NCBI GenBank assembly: GCA_903907555.1
Contig: CAIVOO010000111.1
Span: forward strand, 1 to 8,851
Direction of reading: 5' to 3'
Origin: an uncultured archaeon
GTDB lineage: Archaea > Nanobdellota > Nanobdellia > Woesearchaeales > CAIVOO01
Length of the DNA stretch: 8,851 bases
Below are positions 1 to 5,740 of this stretch, piece by piece. Positions within the stretch are counted from its first letter, which is position 1; each line of letters begins with the position of its first letter. Under the pieces are notes generated by a model that was given only the letters and a program-made list of their open reading frames with translations, was not told the origin of the DNA and searched no databases. The position numbers were made by a program, and so were the translations under genes.

Positions 1-184
1 ATACAATGTTGTTTGCTTTTATGAAATCTTCAGAAGTAAACGCGTCATCAGACTTGTCCAGATTGTTATCTTCTAAAATCTTATCAAACGAATAGTATTC
101 TGCATTTAATGCTTTGGACAAAAGCACGGAAATAGTTGATTTCCCGCATCCTAATGGCCCTCGAATTATGACATAAAAGCTCAT
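1..184 (-). CDS. P-loop kinase-like ATPase, N-terminal part (runs off the window)
   Basis: The first 61 codons of a minus-strand gene are present; the rest lies left of position 1. The protein opens with a short hydrophobic beta strand (SFYVIIR) leading straight into a Walker A loop, GPLGCGKST at residues 9-17, followed by a helix. This is the arrangement of small adenylate-kinase or shikimate-kinase-like P-loop phosphotransferases and of archaeal predicted kinases annotated only as AAA-family ATPases. ATP or GTP binding is secure from the motif; the phosphate acceptor cannot be told because the lid and substrate regions are missing. The ATG at 184 is supported by a TATA box centred about 25 bases upstream, giving a leaderless mRNA. 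It is divergent from the radical SAM gene, with fewer than 90 bases between the two starts. Confidence 0.85.
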   Translation of the reverse strand, partial: MSFYVIIRGPLGCGKSTISVLLSKALNAEYYSFDKILEDNNLDKSDDAFTSEDFIKANNIV

Positions 185-199
185 AGAGCAGTGTACATC

Positions 200-213
200 A
201 TATTTATTTATAA
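200..213 (-). promoter_or_regulatory. TATA box of the P-loop kinase-like gene
   Basis: Read on the minus strand this is TTATAAATAAATAT. Its TTATAAAT core (206-213) is centred about 25 bases upstream of the ATG at 184, the usual archaeal TATA-to-transcription-start distance. Transcription should therefore begin at or next to the A of the ATG. No Shine-Dalgarno sequence is present. Confidence 0.65.
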
Positions 214-239
214 GTTTTGCCACGTTACTATACGTAAGG

Positions 240-247
240 TATATATT
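240..247 (+). promoter_or_regulatory. TATA box of the radical SAM-aldo/keto reductase operon
   Basis: TATATATT is centred 26-27 bases upstream of the ATG at 270, the same spacing seen for other leaderless genes in this window. It is too close to the upstream in-frame ATG at 252 to serve it, so it argues for the start at 270. A TTTATAAG at 207-214 could act as a weaker box giving a short leader for the 252 start. Confidence 0.55.
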
Positions 248-269
248 TAGGATGGTTTCCCAAAGCTCG

Positions 270-1187
270 ATGGAATACTCTAAGGCGAGTTATGCTCCGG
301 AAGACAATCTTTATCAGGTTTCTCCTGTGCAAGGCGAATTACGGACAAGAGGCCCGCTTAATGTCGGGTTTCAGGTCACAAGAAGATGCAATTTAAAATG
401 TGTTTACTGTTCTGAGCCGCCGAATCTGCCTGATATGAACATGCAGCAGATTGCTTATGCGTTCAAGAACCTGAAGAAAGCAGGTGTCCTAAAAATAAAT
501 TTGACAGGTGGAGAAGCTCTTCTTCGCAAGGACTTAAGGGAAATAGTGGATTTGTCGAATAAGATGGGTTTTCACACAGCAGTGGATTCCAATGCAACTC
601 TCGTTACTGATGAAATGGCTGATTTTCTTTCAGGGAAATTAGTTTATTTTGAAACAACCATTGACGGAAAGCCTGAGACTCATAATAGAGTAAGAGGAAA
701 GTATGATGAAGTCTTGAGAGGGGCCACAAAAATTGTAGCCAGGAATATCCCGTTGTATGTTGCAGTTATGGTTCTCGGAAAATCAATTGATGACTTGAAG
801 CATTCTTTGGTTGTTGCAAATGAATTGGGCGCATCCAAAGTTAAATTTCTATCTCCCATACCTAAGGGAAGAGGCAAAGAGCTTCCTGATGAAATCCTGA
901 ACAATGACAGTCTTTTGGAGTTATGGGGCCAGCTTTGTGAGTATGTGGGCAAAACAGATATTAAGCCGCAAATAACTCTTGCCGACTGGAAAAAAATTGG
1001 GCAGGGTTCTGTGATAATCGTCAATTCTGACGGCAGTGTTGTCGGAGGCCCGTCTCACGGCGAAGATAACTGTGTAACTCACCTCGGAAATATCCTTGAA
1101 GAGAGTGTTGCAGATATGTGGAAACGTTATCCGCATAAATTAAACCACATTCGCAAGTATACTGGAGAAACCATGTATATATCATAA
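270..1187 (+). CDS. Radical SAM protein with degenerate SPASM-like C-terminus
   Basis: This is a radical S-adenosylmethionine enzyme of unknown substrate. Counting from the ATG at 270 (305 aa), the CX3CX2C motif that binds the radical-generating [4Fe-4S] cluster is C40-C44-C47 (RRCNLKCVYC), and the SAM-contacting GGE motif is at residues 80-82 (LTGGEAL). The C-terminus, roughly residues 245-295, keeps the SPASM/twitch layout (IIVNSDGSVVGG, then LGNILEESVADMW). Only one cysteine, C268, remains there; positions that normally carry ligands read as Gly or Gln, so a full auxiliary cluster is unlikely. The ATG at 252 would add six residues, but the TATA box spacing favours 270. The stop is followed with no gap by the ATG of an aldo/keto reductase, so the two are surely cotranscribed and may act on one substrate. 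The reaction cannot be named from sequence. Confidence 0.9.
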   Translation: MEYSKASYAPEDNLYQVSPVQGELRTRGPLNVGFQVTRRCNLKCVYCSEPPNLPDMNMQQIAYAFKNLKKAGVLKINLTGGEALLRKDLREIVDLSNKMGFHTAVDSNATLVTDEMADFLSGKLVYFETTIDGKPETHNRVRGKYDEVLRGATKIVARNIPLYVAVMVLGKSIDDLKHSLVVANELGASKVKFLSPIPKGRGKELPDEILNNDSLLELWGQLCEYVGKTDIKPQITLADWKKIGQGSVIIVNSDGSVVGGPSHGEDNCVTHLGNILEESVADMWKRYPHKLNHIRKYTGETMYIS

Positions 1188-2015
1188 ATGCTGACGAAAA
1201 AACTATCCTGCGGATTTGAACTTCCTTTGCTTGCTGTTGGCACAAGCATGATGGGTGGGGAAGACAACGGACTGCCTGATTACAGCAGGGATGATTTTTT
1301 CATTAAAGCAATACAGCAAGCCATTGATTTGGGCTATTCTCATATTGATACTGCAGAAGTTTATGGCGGCGGACATACAGAAGAATTGGTCGGTGAAGCG
1401 ATAAAAGGATTTTCTAGAGAGAGATTATTCTTAACCTCGAAGGTTGCAAAGCAAAATTTGAGTTATCAAGATGTGCTTGCATCTGCCAGGCAGAGCCTGA
1501 ATAAATTAGGAACAGATTATCTTGATTTGTATCTCATACACGCGCCAAATCCAGAAATACCAATAAAAATTACAATGCACGCATTGGACTTTCTTGTCAG
1601 CCGTGAGCTCGTCAGAAATATTGGCGTTAGCAATTTCAATGCAGAGCAGATAAAAGAAGCGCAGAAATATTCGAGGTACAAAATAGTCGCAAATGAAGTA
1701 AAATACAATCTGTACGCAAGAATAGATGTTCCAACAATTAAATACTGTCAGGATAATGATATGATTGTTATCGCACACAAGCCATTTGGAAGAGGGAAGC
1801 TGGCTGAAGAAAAGATATTGCTATTGTCAGAACTTGCAAAGAAATACAGGAAAACAGAAGCGCAGATTATTCTGAATTGGCTTGTAGCTAAAAGGAATGT
1901 TGTGGCATTGTTCAAATCGACAGATTATGAGCATTTAAGAGAGAATCTTGATATTTTTGATTTTGTGCTTGATACTGGGGAAAGCCTAAATCTTGATGCG
2001 TTGGTTAGAAAATAA
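1188..2015 (+). CDS. Aldo/keto reductase
   Basis: This is a 275-aa NAD(P)H-dependent oxidoreductase of the aldo/keto reductase (beta/alpha)8 barrel family, full length for the compact type. The catalytic tetrad is visible: D54 and Y59 in HIDTAEVYGGG, K85 in FLTSKV, and H118 in YLIHAP. The family signature GVSNF is at residues 146-150 and NEVKYN at 169-174. The C-terminal cofactor-phosphate region reads FKSTDYEHLRENL, close to the usual K/R-ST-x-x-x-x-x-x-EN pattern, which suggests NADPH preference. It should reduce a carbonyl to an alcohol in the cytosol; the substrate is unknown. The ATG immediately follows the stop of the radical SAM gene and has no clear Shine-Dalgarno sequence, so translation is probably coupled. 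The 3' end converges on the HTH-protein gene, with five bases between the two stops. Confidence 0.93.
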   Translation: MLTKKLSCGFELPLLAVGTSMMGGEDNGLPDYSRDDFFIKAIQQAIDLGYSHIDTAEVYGGGHTEELVGEAIKGFSRERLFLTSKVAKQNLSYQDVLASARQSLNKLGTDYLDLYLIHAPNPEIPIKITMHALDFLVSRELVRNIGVSNFNAEQIKEAQKYSRYKIVANEVKYNLYARIDVPTIKYCQDNDMIVIAHKPFGRGKLAEEKILLLSELAKKYRKTEAQIILNWLVAKRNVVALFKSTDYEHLRENLDIFDFVLDTGESLNLDALVRK

Positions 2016-2020
2016 TCTTA

Positions 2021-2956
2021 TCATTGATTCCCTATCCTTGCTATTGGAACGCCCAGTATATTATAATCCTTGCTGGGAACCCTTCCGCCGTTGAAGCACA
2101 TCTGCACAGATATTAATTCATATCCTTTGATGAACTTCACTGTGTAATACCATTCATTTGAATTGTCGACAATTCCAAGGTCTCCGTTGTCGCAAAGCAA
2201 ATCGCCATCCTTGTAATATTGCGTTGTTGAGCGCTGCATCCTGACTTTATCAGCAATATTTGTCAGGAAGCGGACAAGCTCCCTGTTTTTCACTCTCTTT
2301 GTCCTGTTATGTTTTAGTTTCATTTTAAAGTCATAATGCCTGATGCTGCATTTTTTGCATATGATTTCGTCAAGCATTTCCACCCTGTCAGGATATCCTG
2401 ATGTTATTTTATAGACAGATTGGACTTTTTTATACGCAGCAACCAGCTCTTTGACTTCTATGTACATGCCATCTGTCGCAGGGACTATCTTAAATCCTTC
2501 CTCAAGCCTGCCTTTCAGCTCGGTTAAGTCTCTCAGAACACTTGTCGGCGCTGTTTTCTTTTTTTGCTTGGCATAATTTACAACACAGGTCCTGTGCACT
2601 CCAAGCATTTCGGCAACGAACCTGTATAATTCGTTTGGTCGTCTCTGCAGTTTGCTGAGTCTGGCAATAATCCTGAGTATGGCTGCAATCTTTTCTGTGC
2701 TTACCCTGTAATCTATTGTAAATCCGCTTTCCAGCTTTGACTTGATTTCTTTAAGGTCTTCTTCCAAACTAGCAGGGGCATTCTTTACATCCTGTGTATA
2801 ATACTTGTAAATAGTCGACCTGCTTATCCCGACTTCCTTGGAAATGAACTTGAAGACAACCTGCGGATGATTCTGCAATTTACTTAGTTTTAGAATTTGC
2901 TGGAACCATGGCTGCAGTTCAGCAGTGCTAATCCTGTCTTCCAAATCCATATTCAA
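2021..2956 (-). CDS. Protein with two tandem helix-turn-helix units; putative DNA-binding regulator
   Basis: Residues 9-81 and 85-157 are an internal duplication that aligns without gaps at an offset of 76. Shared positions include S25/S101, P31/P107, G43/G119, R46/R122, Y52/Y128, A60-P61/A136-P137 and G78-F79/G154-F155. In each unit GISRSTIYKYY or GVHRTCVVNYA looks like the recognition part of a homeodomain-like HTH, followed by a charged helix. The C-terminal half (about 198-311) contains CKKC (C200, C203), a basic stretch KHNRTKRVKNR, and a possible third, worn HTH-like segment (IADKVRMQRSTTQYYKD, 234-250). It then becomes beta-rich. I do not recognise a named family; DNA binding is inference. 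The start is TTG at 2956, overlapping the TGA of the 85-aa gene; ATG at 2950 would give 309 aa. It is probably translated by coupling to that gene. Confidence 0.85.
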   Translation of the reverse strand: MNMDLEDRISTAELQPWFQQILKLSKLQNHPQVVFKFISKEVGISRSTIYKYYTQDVKNAPASLEEDLKEIKSKLESGFTIDYRVSTEKIAAILRIIARLSKLQRRPNELYRFVAEMLGVHRTCVVNYAKQKKKTAPTSVLRDLTELKGRLEEGFKIVPATDGMYIEVKELVAAYKKVQSVYKITSGYPDRVEMLDEIICKKCSIRHYDFKMKLKHNRTKRVKNRELVRFLTNIADKVRMQRSTTQYYKDGDLLCDNGDLGIVDNSNEWYYTVKFIKGYELISVQMCFNGGRVPSKDYNILGVPIARIGNQ

Positions 2957-3210
2957 GCGCTTTCGAATCTGTTGACAACCACTCTATATGCTTCACAAAA
3001 GACTTTGTAATAAAGATGCCTCTCTTCGAATCTCTTTGATTTTCTAAAACTTGAAATTTCTGCAAGATAACTTAAAGCTCCAGTATCTACAAATATTTTT
3101 TCTGCTTTCTGCAATATTTTGATTGCTTGCATGACACTGTCATACTCGCCATCCCAAATAAGCTCCAAGGCTTTTTTATACTCCTTCTCTTCGATATTTT
3201 TCAGTTTCAT
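2953..3210 (-). CDS. Small helical protein of unknown function (85 aa)
   Basis: I do not recognise this protein. It is charged and predicted mostly helical: residues 5-18, 23-40 and 60-80 look amphipathic (ALELIWDGEYDSVMQAIKIL; FEERHLYYKVFCEAYRVVV). There is one cysteine (C72), and no signal peptide or membrane segment. The start is firm: minus-strand GAGGTGAT at 3214-3221, an extended match to the 16S rRNA 3' end, sits three bases before the ATG at 3210. It lies 22 bases downstream of the LEA2-type gene, and its TGA overlaps the TTG of the tandem-HTH gene, so the three probably form one transcript. A small partner or modulator of the HTH protein is conceivable, but only from position. Confidence 0.75.
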   Translation of the reverse strand: MKLKNIEEKEYKKALELIWDGEYDSVMQAIKILQKAEKIFVDTGALSYLAEISSFRKSKRFEERHLYYKVFCEAYRVVVNRFESA

Positions 3211-3213
3211 AAT

Positions 3214-3221
3214 ATCACCTC
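3214..3221 (-). promoter_or_regulatory. Strong Shine-Dalgarno sequence of the 85-aa gene
   Basis: The minus strand reads GAGGTGAT, an eight-base match to the complement of the archaeal 16S rRNA 3' end, three bases before the ATG at 3210. It fits an internal operon gene translated independently of the upstream LEA2-type gene. Confidence 0.75.
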
Positions 3222-3232
3222 ACGCAGTTGTT

Positions 3233-3823
3233 TTAGTCTTGGGATTTAAGAACTTTTCCTAAAATATCAGAAAGCTTTCCTGTCACGTTGGTTATGTTTA
3301 TGCCGTATTTATTGAGCGATTCCTGAATCTTTGTTTCAGCAAACTGCTTTATGTATTGTTCAAGATCAACTCTCATTTCAAAAGGTACTTTAAACTCTGT
3401 AATCTTCAAGTCAGCAACATACACTGTGCCTTCAACCTTTGCAAAAGTCTGCCCAGGAGTTATCAAGCCAAGCGCAACCTCTGAAGTCGGCGCCCAGTTG
3501 ATTTCTTGAGAGAATGGGAAATCTGCAGTTTGTTTTGCAGATATTGTTTTTCCTTCTATGTATCCGCTGCCTAATTCATTGCCAGAATTTTCAAGTGTTA
3601 TTTTGTAAGTTATTTTTTTGACTCCGACAGGAAGAACCCCTCCGTTGTATAATTTGATGTTTCCGCCAAATGTGAAACCAGAGAGGTTGATATTCTGCAG
3701 TTCGTTGACTGTGACTTTTTGGAGTTCAATCTTGGATAATGAATAGATATATAGCCCGCCAAGAATTATCAGGATTCCCAATATGCTCAATAATGCTATT
3801 AACAGACCTCTTTTCTTTTGCAT
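3233..3823 (-). CDS. Membrane-anchored LEA type 2 (LEA14/WHy-like) protein
   Basis: This 196-aa protein has a short basic N-terminus (MQKKR), a single membrane helix at about residues 6-28, and an exported beta-rich domain at about 35-150. That domain matches the LEA2/WHy pattern seen in many archaea. Typical features are the alternating strand FTFGGNIKLYNGG, then LPVGVKKITYKITLENSGNE, where bacterial and plant members have an N-P motif followed by PV.v..i.y.l, then GSGYIEGKTISAKQT. Residues 152-196 form a charged helical tail. LEA2 domains are linked to desiccation or stress tolerance and membrane association, but the role here is unknown. The ATG at 3823 is supported by a TATA box about 27 bases upstream that abuts the stop of the preceding gene, so it is promoted separately. 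Confidence 0.8.
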   Translation of the reverse strand: MQKKRGLLIALLSILGILIILGGLYIYSLSKIELQKVTVNELQNINLSGFTFGGNIKLYNGGVLPVGVKKITYKITLENSGNELGSGYIEGKTISAKQTADFPFSQEINWAPTSEVALGLITPGQTFAKVEGTVYVADLKITEFKVPFEMRVDLEQYIKQFAETKIQESLNKYGINITNVTGKLSDILGKVLKSQD

Positions 3824-3841
3824 TAACAGATATTTGTTGTG

Positions 3842-3855
3842 TTGAGTATATAAAT
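3842..3855 (-). promoter_or_regulatory. TATA box of the LEA2-type gene
   Basis: The minus strand reads ATTTATATACTCAA; the TTTATATA core (3847-3854) is centred about 27 bases upstream of the ATG at 3823, which predicts a leaderless mRNA. The same 14 bases recur in the promoter of the lipoprotein gene at 7138-7151. Confidence 0.75.
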
Positions 3856-3856
3856 A

Positions 3857-4165
3857 TTATTTTTCAATTGTGGGCAAATCACTAGAGAAAATCATTGTGT
3901 ATAGCCGAACCAGTTCGTATAATGACCTTGCTTCTTCCTGCTCTTTTAGCGTTTCTTCTTCGTGTACGCATATGGCATCTTCATCATCACAGCATATTGC
4001 GCAATCAATTGGTGTCAAGTATTCGCTATCCCAATATCTTCCTTGAGGGCCGACAACATTGTACTGATGTCCGCCGCCTTCGAATTGAAATATGTCAATA
4101 TCCCATCCTTTCCTAAGATACTCTTTTATTGCAGCTTCGAGCTGCGATTTTGAAGGCTTTCTCAT
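3857..4165 (-). CDS. Small Cys-containing protein of unknown function (102 aa)
   Basis: I do not recognise this family. The protein begins with a basic amphipathic helix (KSQLEAAIKEYLRKGWDI), continues through a probable beta hairpin (DIFQFEGGGHQYNVVG), and then has a compact Cys/His cluster, CAICCDDEDAICVH. From the ATG at 4165 its ligand candidates are C55, C58, C59, C66 and H68, which could bind one metal ion. An acidic helix (EEETLKEQEEARSLYELVRLY) and a short tail follow. There is no signal peptide, so it is probably cytosolic. The TATATATAT run at 4190-4198 lies about 29 bases upstream of the ATG at 4165; the in-frame ATG at 4180 (107 aa) is an alternative with only a weak box. It is divergent from the secreted 250-aa gene. 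Confidence 0.7.
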   Translation of the reverse strand: MRKPSKSQLEAAIKEYLRKGWDIDIFQFEGGGHQYNVVGPQGRYWDSEYLTPIDCAICCDDEDAICVHEEETLKEQEEARSLYELVRLYTMIFSSDLPTIEK

Positions 4166-4189
4166 AATACTTCCAGACATTCTATCTCA

Positions 4190-4198
4190 TATATATAT
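4190..4198 (-). promoter_or_regulatory. TATA box of the 102-aa gene
   Basis: The run of alternating T and A is centred about 29 bases upstream of the ATG at 4165 and only 14 upstream of the ATG at 4180. It therefore favours the shorter protein if the gene is leaderless. Confidence 0.5.
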
Positions 4199-4216
4199 CT
4201 GTTGCTATATCTTTCT

Positions 4217-4234
4217 CTAAGGCAGATACCTTAG
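4217..4234. promoter_or_regulatory. Inverted repeat between divergent promoters, candidate operator
   Basis: CTAAGG at 4217-4222 and CCTTAG at 4229-4234 are perfect six-base inverted arms with a six-base spacer (CAGATA). The element lies between the minus-strand TATA box at 4190-4198 and the plus-strand TATA box at 4248-4255. Its centre is about 26 bases from the latter. A dimeric regulator bound here could affect both genes. No regulator is identified. Confidence 0.4.
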
Positions 4235-4247
4235 TATTTCAGAATGG

Positions 4248-4294
4248 ATATATAACAGCTTAACTTTCTTATTTTTAGATGGGTGTTGGGGAGG
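4248..4294 (+). promoter_or_regulatory. TATA box and Shine-Dalgarno sequence of the secreted 250-aa gene
   Basis: ATATATAA at 4248-4255 predicts transcription from about 4278. That leaves a leader of about 21 bases containing GGGGAGG at 4288-4294, four bases before the ATG at 4299. Unlike most genes here this one is leadered. Confidence 0.7.
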
Positions 4295-4298
4295 AAAA

Positions 4299-5051
4299 AT
4301 GAAAATATTTAGTAAACTAATAATGGCTGCATTATTGCTGTTAATCACAACAGCTGGTTTTGCAGAGGCAGCGCCGCTTCCTGCATTCAAAATGCCTGCA
4401 TGCAGCGGAATCAACTATCTGCATGGCGGGTATACTATGCAAATTAACATGCCTGTCCAGATAAATGACAAGGTATTGATGTTCAAGGAAGTCATTAAAG
4501 CAAGCTATCCTAAAAATTATGACTTGGCAGTTCTTGTGGTTGTAAGCGATATAGACAAGAATGGGATTGTATCAAATCCTGTTGAGAAGGTTGTCCCAAG
4601 GAATACGAAAGAAGAGATTAACGGACTATCTGTTTGGAATGTCGGAATCTACCCAGGATATAACGGCAATAAGGATTACGCAAGTTTTCTTGTGAGAACA
4701 GTTTTGCCAGCAGTTTATCCTAGATGTGTCTACAAAGGCATATATGATATGAGAGTCGGAGATTCAATGGGGATGAGCGGACTGATAATAAACATGAAAG
4801 CTGTGGGTTTTCAGCCACTGACAAATTTCGACGTGATTGATGCAAACGGAACGCAGTCAATAGTCAATGCAAAAGTCAACGATGAATTTGATGTCAAAGG
4901 CCTGCACTTCAAGGTATTGGCAATCGGACTGCAAGGACCAGGCACACTGCCGCACGCATACGCTAGATTAGAAATAAGCAAGACAGACGAATCTATTTCC
5001 GTCAAAGCGAACAAGACTGCAAGCATTAACATTCGTCCGTTTGGGAAATAA
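4299..5051 (+). CDS. Secreted protein of unknown function (250 aa)
   Basis: The N-terminus is a clear Sec signal peptide: basic MKIFSK, a hydrophobic core at about residues 7-20, and a likely cleavage after AEA or AEAA at residues 22-25 (GFAEAAPLP). The mature part is beta-rich with no further membrane segment and no lipobox, so it should be released or held outside the membrane. It has only two cysteines, C35 and C143, which could form one disulfide. The segment VVVSDIDKNGIVSNP around 80-94 includes a short D-x-D-x-N-G stretch reminiscent of a calcium loop, but it is too short to call. Residues 172-248 look like a small beta-sandwich (VIDANGTQSIVNAKVNDEF, then a strand-rich tail). I do not recognise a family. 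The start is fixed by the GGGGAGG Shine-Dalgarno sequence. Confidence 0.85.
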   Translation: MKIFSKLIMAALLLLITTAGFAEAAPLPAFKMPACSGINYLHGGYTMQINMPVQINDKVLMFKEVIKASYPKNYDLAVLVVVSDIDKNGIVSNPVEKVVPRNTKEEINGLSVWNVGIYPGYNGNKDYASFLVRTVLPAVYPRCVYKGIYDMRVGDSMGMSGLIINMKAVGFQPLTNFDVIDANGTQSIVNAKVNDEFDVKGLHFKVLAIGLQGPGTLPHAYARLEISKTDESISVKANKTASINIRPFGK

Positions 5052-5070
5052 TTTTTTTATTTTTTCTTCT
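5052..5070 (+). terminator. T-rich terminator of the secreted 250-aa gene
   Basis: Immediately after the TAA are T7, A, T6 and further pyrimidine-rich sequence on the plus strand, the usual archaeal U-tract type of terminator with no hairpin. It overlaps the 3' end of the convergent DUF7670-like gene. Confidence 0.6.
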
Positions 5071-5422
5071 TCCTATACCAGTTAATCAAGAATAGTATTC
5101 CTACAAGAAACGCAGGCCCTGTGATAATCATGCTCCACGACAAAACCTGGTACCACGGGACTCCACGAATCAAAGTCAGCACTATATACAGCAGCCCTGC
5201 AAAGATGAAACCAACCCCTCCTACAACTTCATGCTTCCACGAGATTACCAGAACAGCTATCAGAACGAAAGCAGGGATGTTGTGCATGAATAGAGCTAAT
5301 ACTGTTCCCCAGAATCCATAATTCCCATCAAAAACATCCAATGAAAACATCATTACGAATAAAATAAACAGAATTGATAATATCCTCGGGGTCCAGTAGA
5401 TGAATCGGTTTATTTTCTTCAT
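5057..5422 (-). CDS. DUF7670-like four-helix membrane protein
   Basis: This 121-aa integral membrane protein has four hydrophobic helices, at about residues 12-29, 36-60, 66-85 and 94-113, and a basic C-terminus (NWYRKKKK) that should stay in the cytosol. The stretch from MHNIPAFVLI through ISWKHEVVGG to GFIFAGLLYI, with H47, P50 and W62-K-H-E, matches my memory of the DUF7670 family, which is widespread in bacteria and archaea and of unknown function. That family call is from recall and was not searched. Its ATG at 5422 is two bases after the TAA of the 60-aa gene, so the pair is cotranscribed. The 3' end converges on the secreted-protein gene. Confidence 0.8.
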   Translation of the reverse strand: MKKINRFIYWTPRILSILFILFVMMFSLDVFDGNYGFWGTVLALFMHNIPAFVLIAVLVISWKHEVVGGVGFIFAGLLYIVLTLIRGVPWYQVLSWSMIITGPAFLVGILFLINWYRKKKK

Positions 5423-5424
5423 GA

Positions 5425-5607
5425 TTACATTCCCAAAAACTTCAACAGCCCATAAACCAGGAATGCTGGCCAGACCAATGCTTTAAGGAATCCTAATACT
5501 CCCATCCAGAAGCCTGTCGCAGTTGAAATGTAATAAACTGCTGCTCCTATGACTCCTAATCCATAACCTGCTCCTGCAGGACCACTATGATGAATATATT
5601 TTTTCAT
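5425..5607 (-). CDS. Small Gly-rich membrane protein (60 aa)
   Basis: The protein is a short basic head (MKKYIHH) followed by a glycine-rich segment and two hydrophobic helices, about residues 15-31 and 34-57 (ending AFLVYGLLKFLGM), with Trp at 34 and 46. It resembles small two-helix proteins found widely in bacteria and archaea that share a G-x-GYGLG-x-IGA and LKALVWPAFLVY pattern; this is from memory, and no function is known to me. The reading frame stays open for 26 more codons upstream. The minus-strand GAGGTG at 5613-5618, five bases before the ATG at 5607, and the TATA box at 5642-5649 show that 5607 is the start. It is the first gene of a pair with the DUF7670-like protein. Confidence 0.8.
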   Translation of the reverse strand: MKKYIHHSGPAGAGYGLGVIGAAVYYISTATGFWMGVLGFLKALVWPAFLVYGLLKFLGM

Positions 5608-5612
5608 TTTTA

Positions 5613-5649
5613 CACCTCTACAGGATATGATGGGACAAGGATATATAAA
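5613..5649 (-). promoter_or_regulatory. TATA box and Shine-Dalgarno sequence of the 60-aa/DUF7670-like operon
   Basis: The minus-strand TTTATATA (5642-5649) predicts transcription from about 5618. The leader would then be about 12 bases long and start with the Shine-Dalgarno sequence GAGGTG (5613-5618), five bases ahead of the ATG at 5607. Confidence 0.7.
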
Positions 5650-5677
5650 AGTTTTCAATACTGATATCTTTAGTTTT

Positions 5678-5698
5678 ATACTCACTATATAGTAGTAT
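5678..5698. promoter_or_regulatory. Near-perfect palindrome between divergent promoters, candidate operator
   Basis: A perfect ten-base palindrome, ACTATATAGT (5684-5693), is flanked by ATACT (5678-5682) on the left and AGTAT (5694-5698) on the right. The flanks are reverse complements with one extra C on the left. The whole is a 21-base near-palindrome centred about 26 bases upstream of the TATA box of the 168-aa gene. Its AT content makes chance more likely than for a GC-richer site. Confidence 0.4.
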
Positions 5699-5710
5699 CA
5701 AACCGAAAGA

Positions 5711-5718
5711 TTAATAAA
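5711..5718 (+). promoter_or_regulatory. TATA box of the 168-aa gene
   Basis: TTAATAAA is centred 26-27 bases upstream of the ATG at 5741, giving a leaderless mRNA. The AGGTGA that follows at 5718-5723 is too far from the ATG to act as a Shine-Dalgarno sequence. Confidence 0.55.
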
Positions 5719-5740
5719 GGTGAGTTTAATCTTTATTTGT

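Noticed and set aside
4217..4414. Open minus-strand frame opposite the start of the secreted 250-aa gene
   Set aside because: It overlaps a gene with a clear signal peptide and Shine-Dalgarno sequence, has no promoter of its own, and its product is not protein-like.
5718..5723. AGGTGA as a Shine-Dalgarno sequence for the 168-aa gene
   Set aside because: It is 17 bases from the ATG, too far to act, and overlaps the predicted TATA box, so it would not be transcribed.
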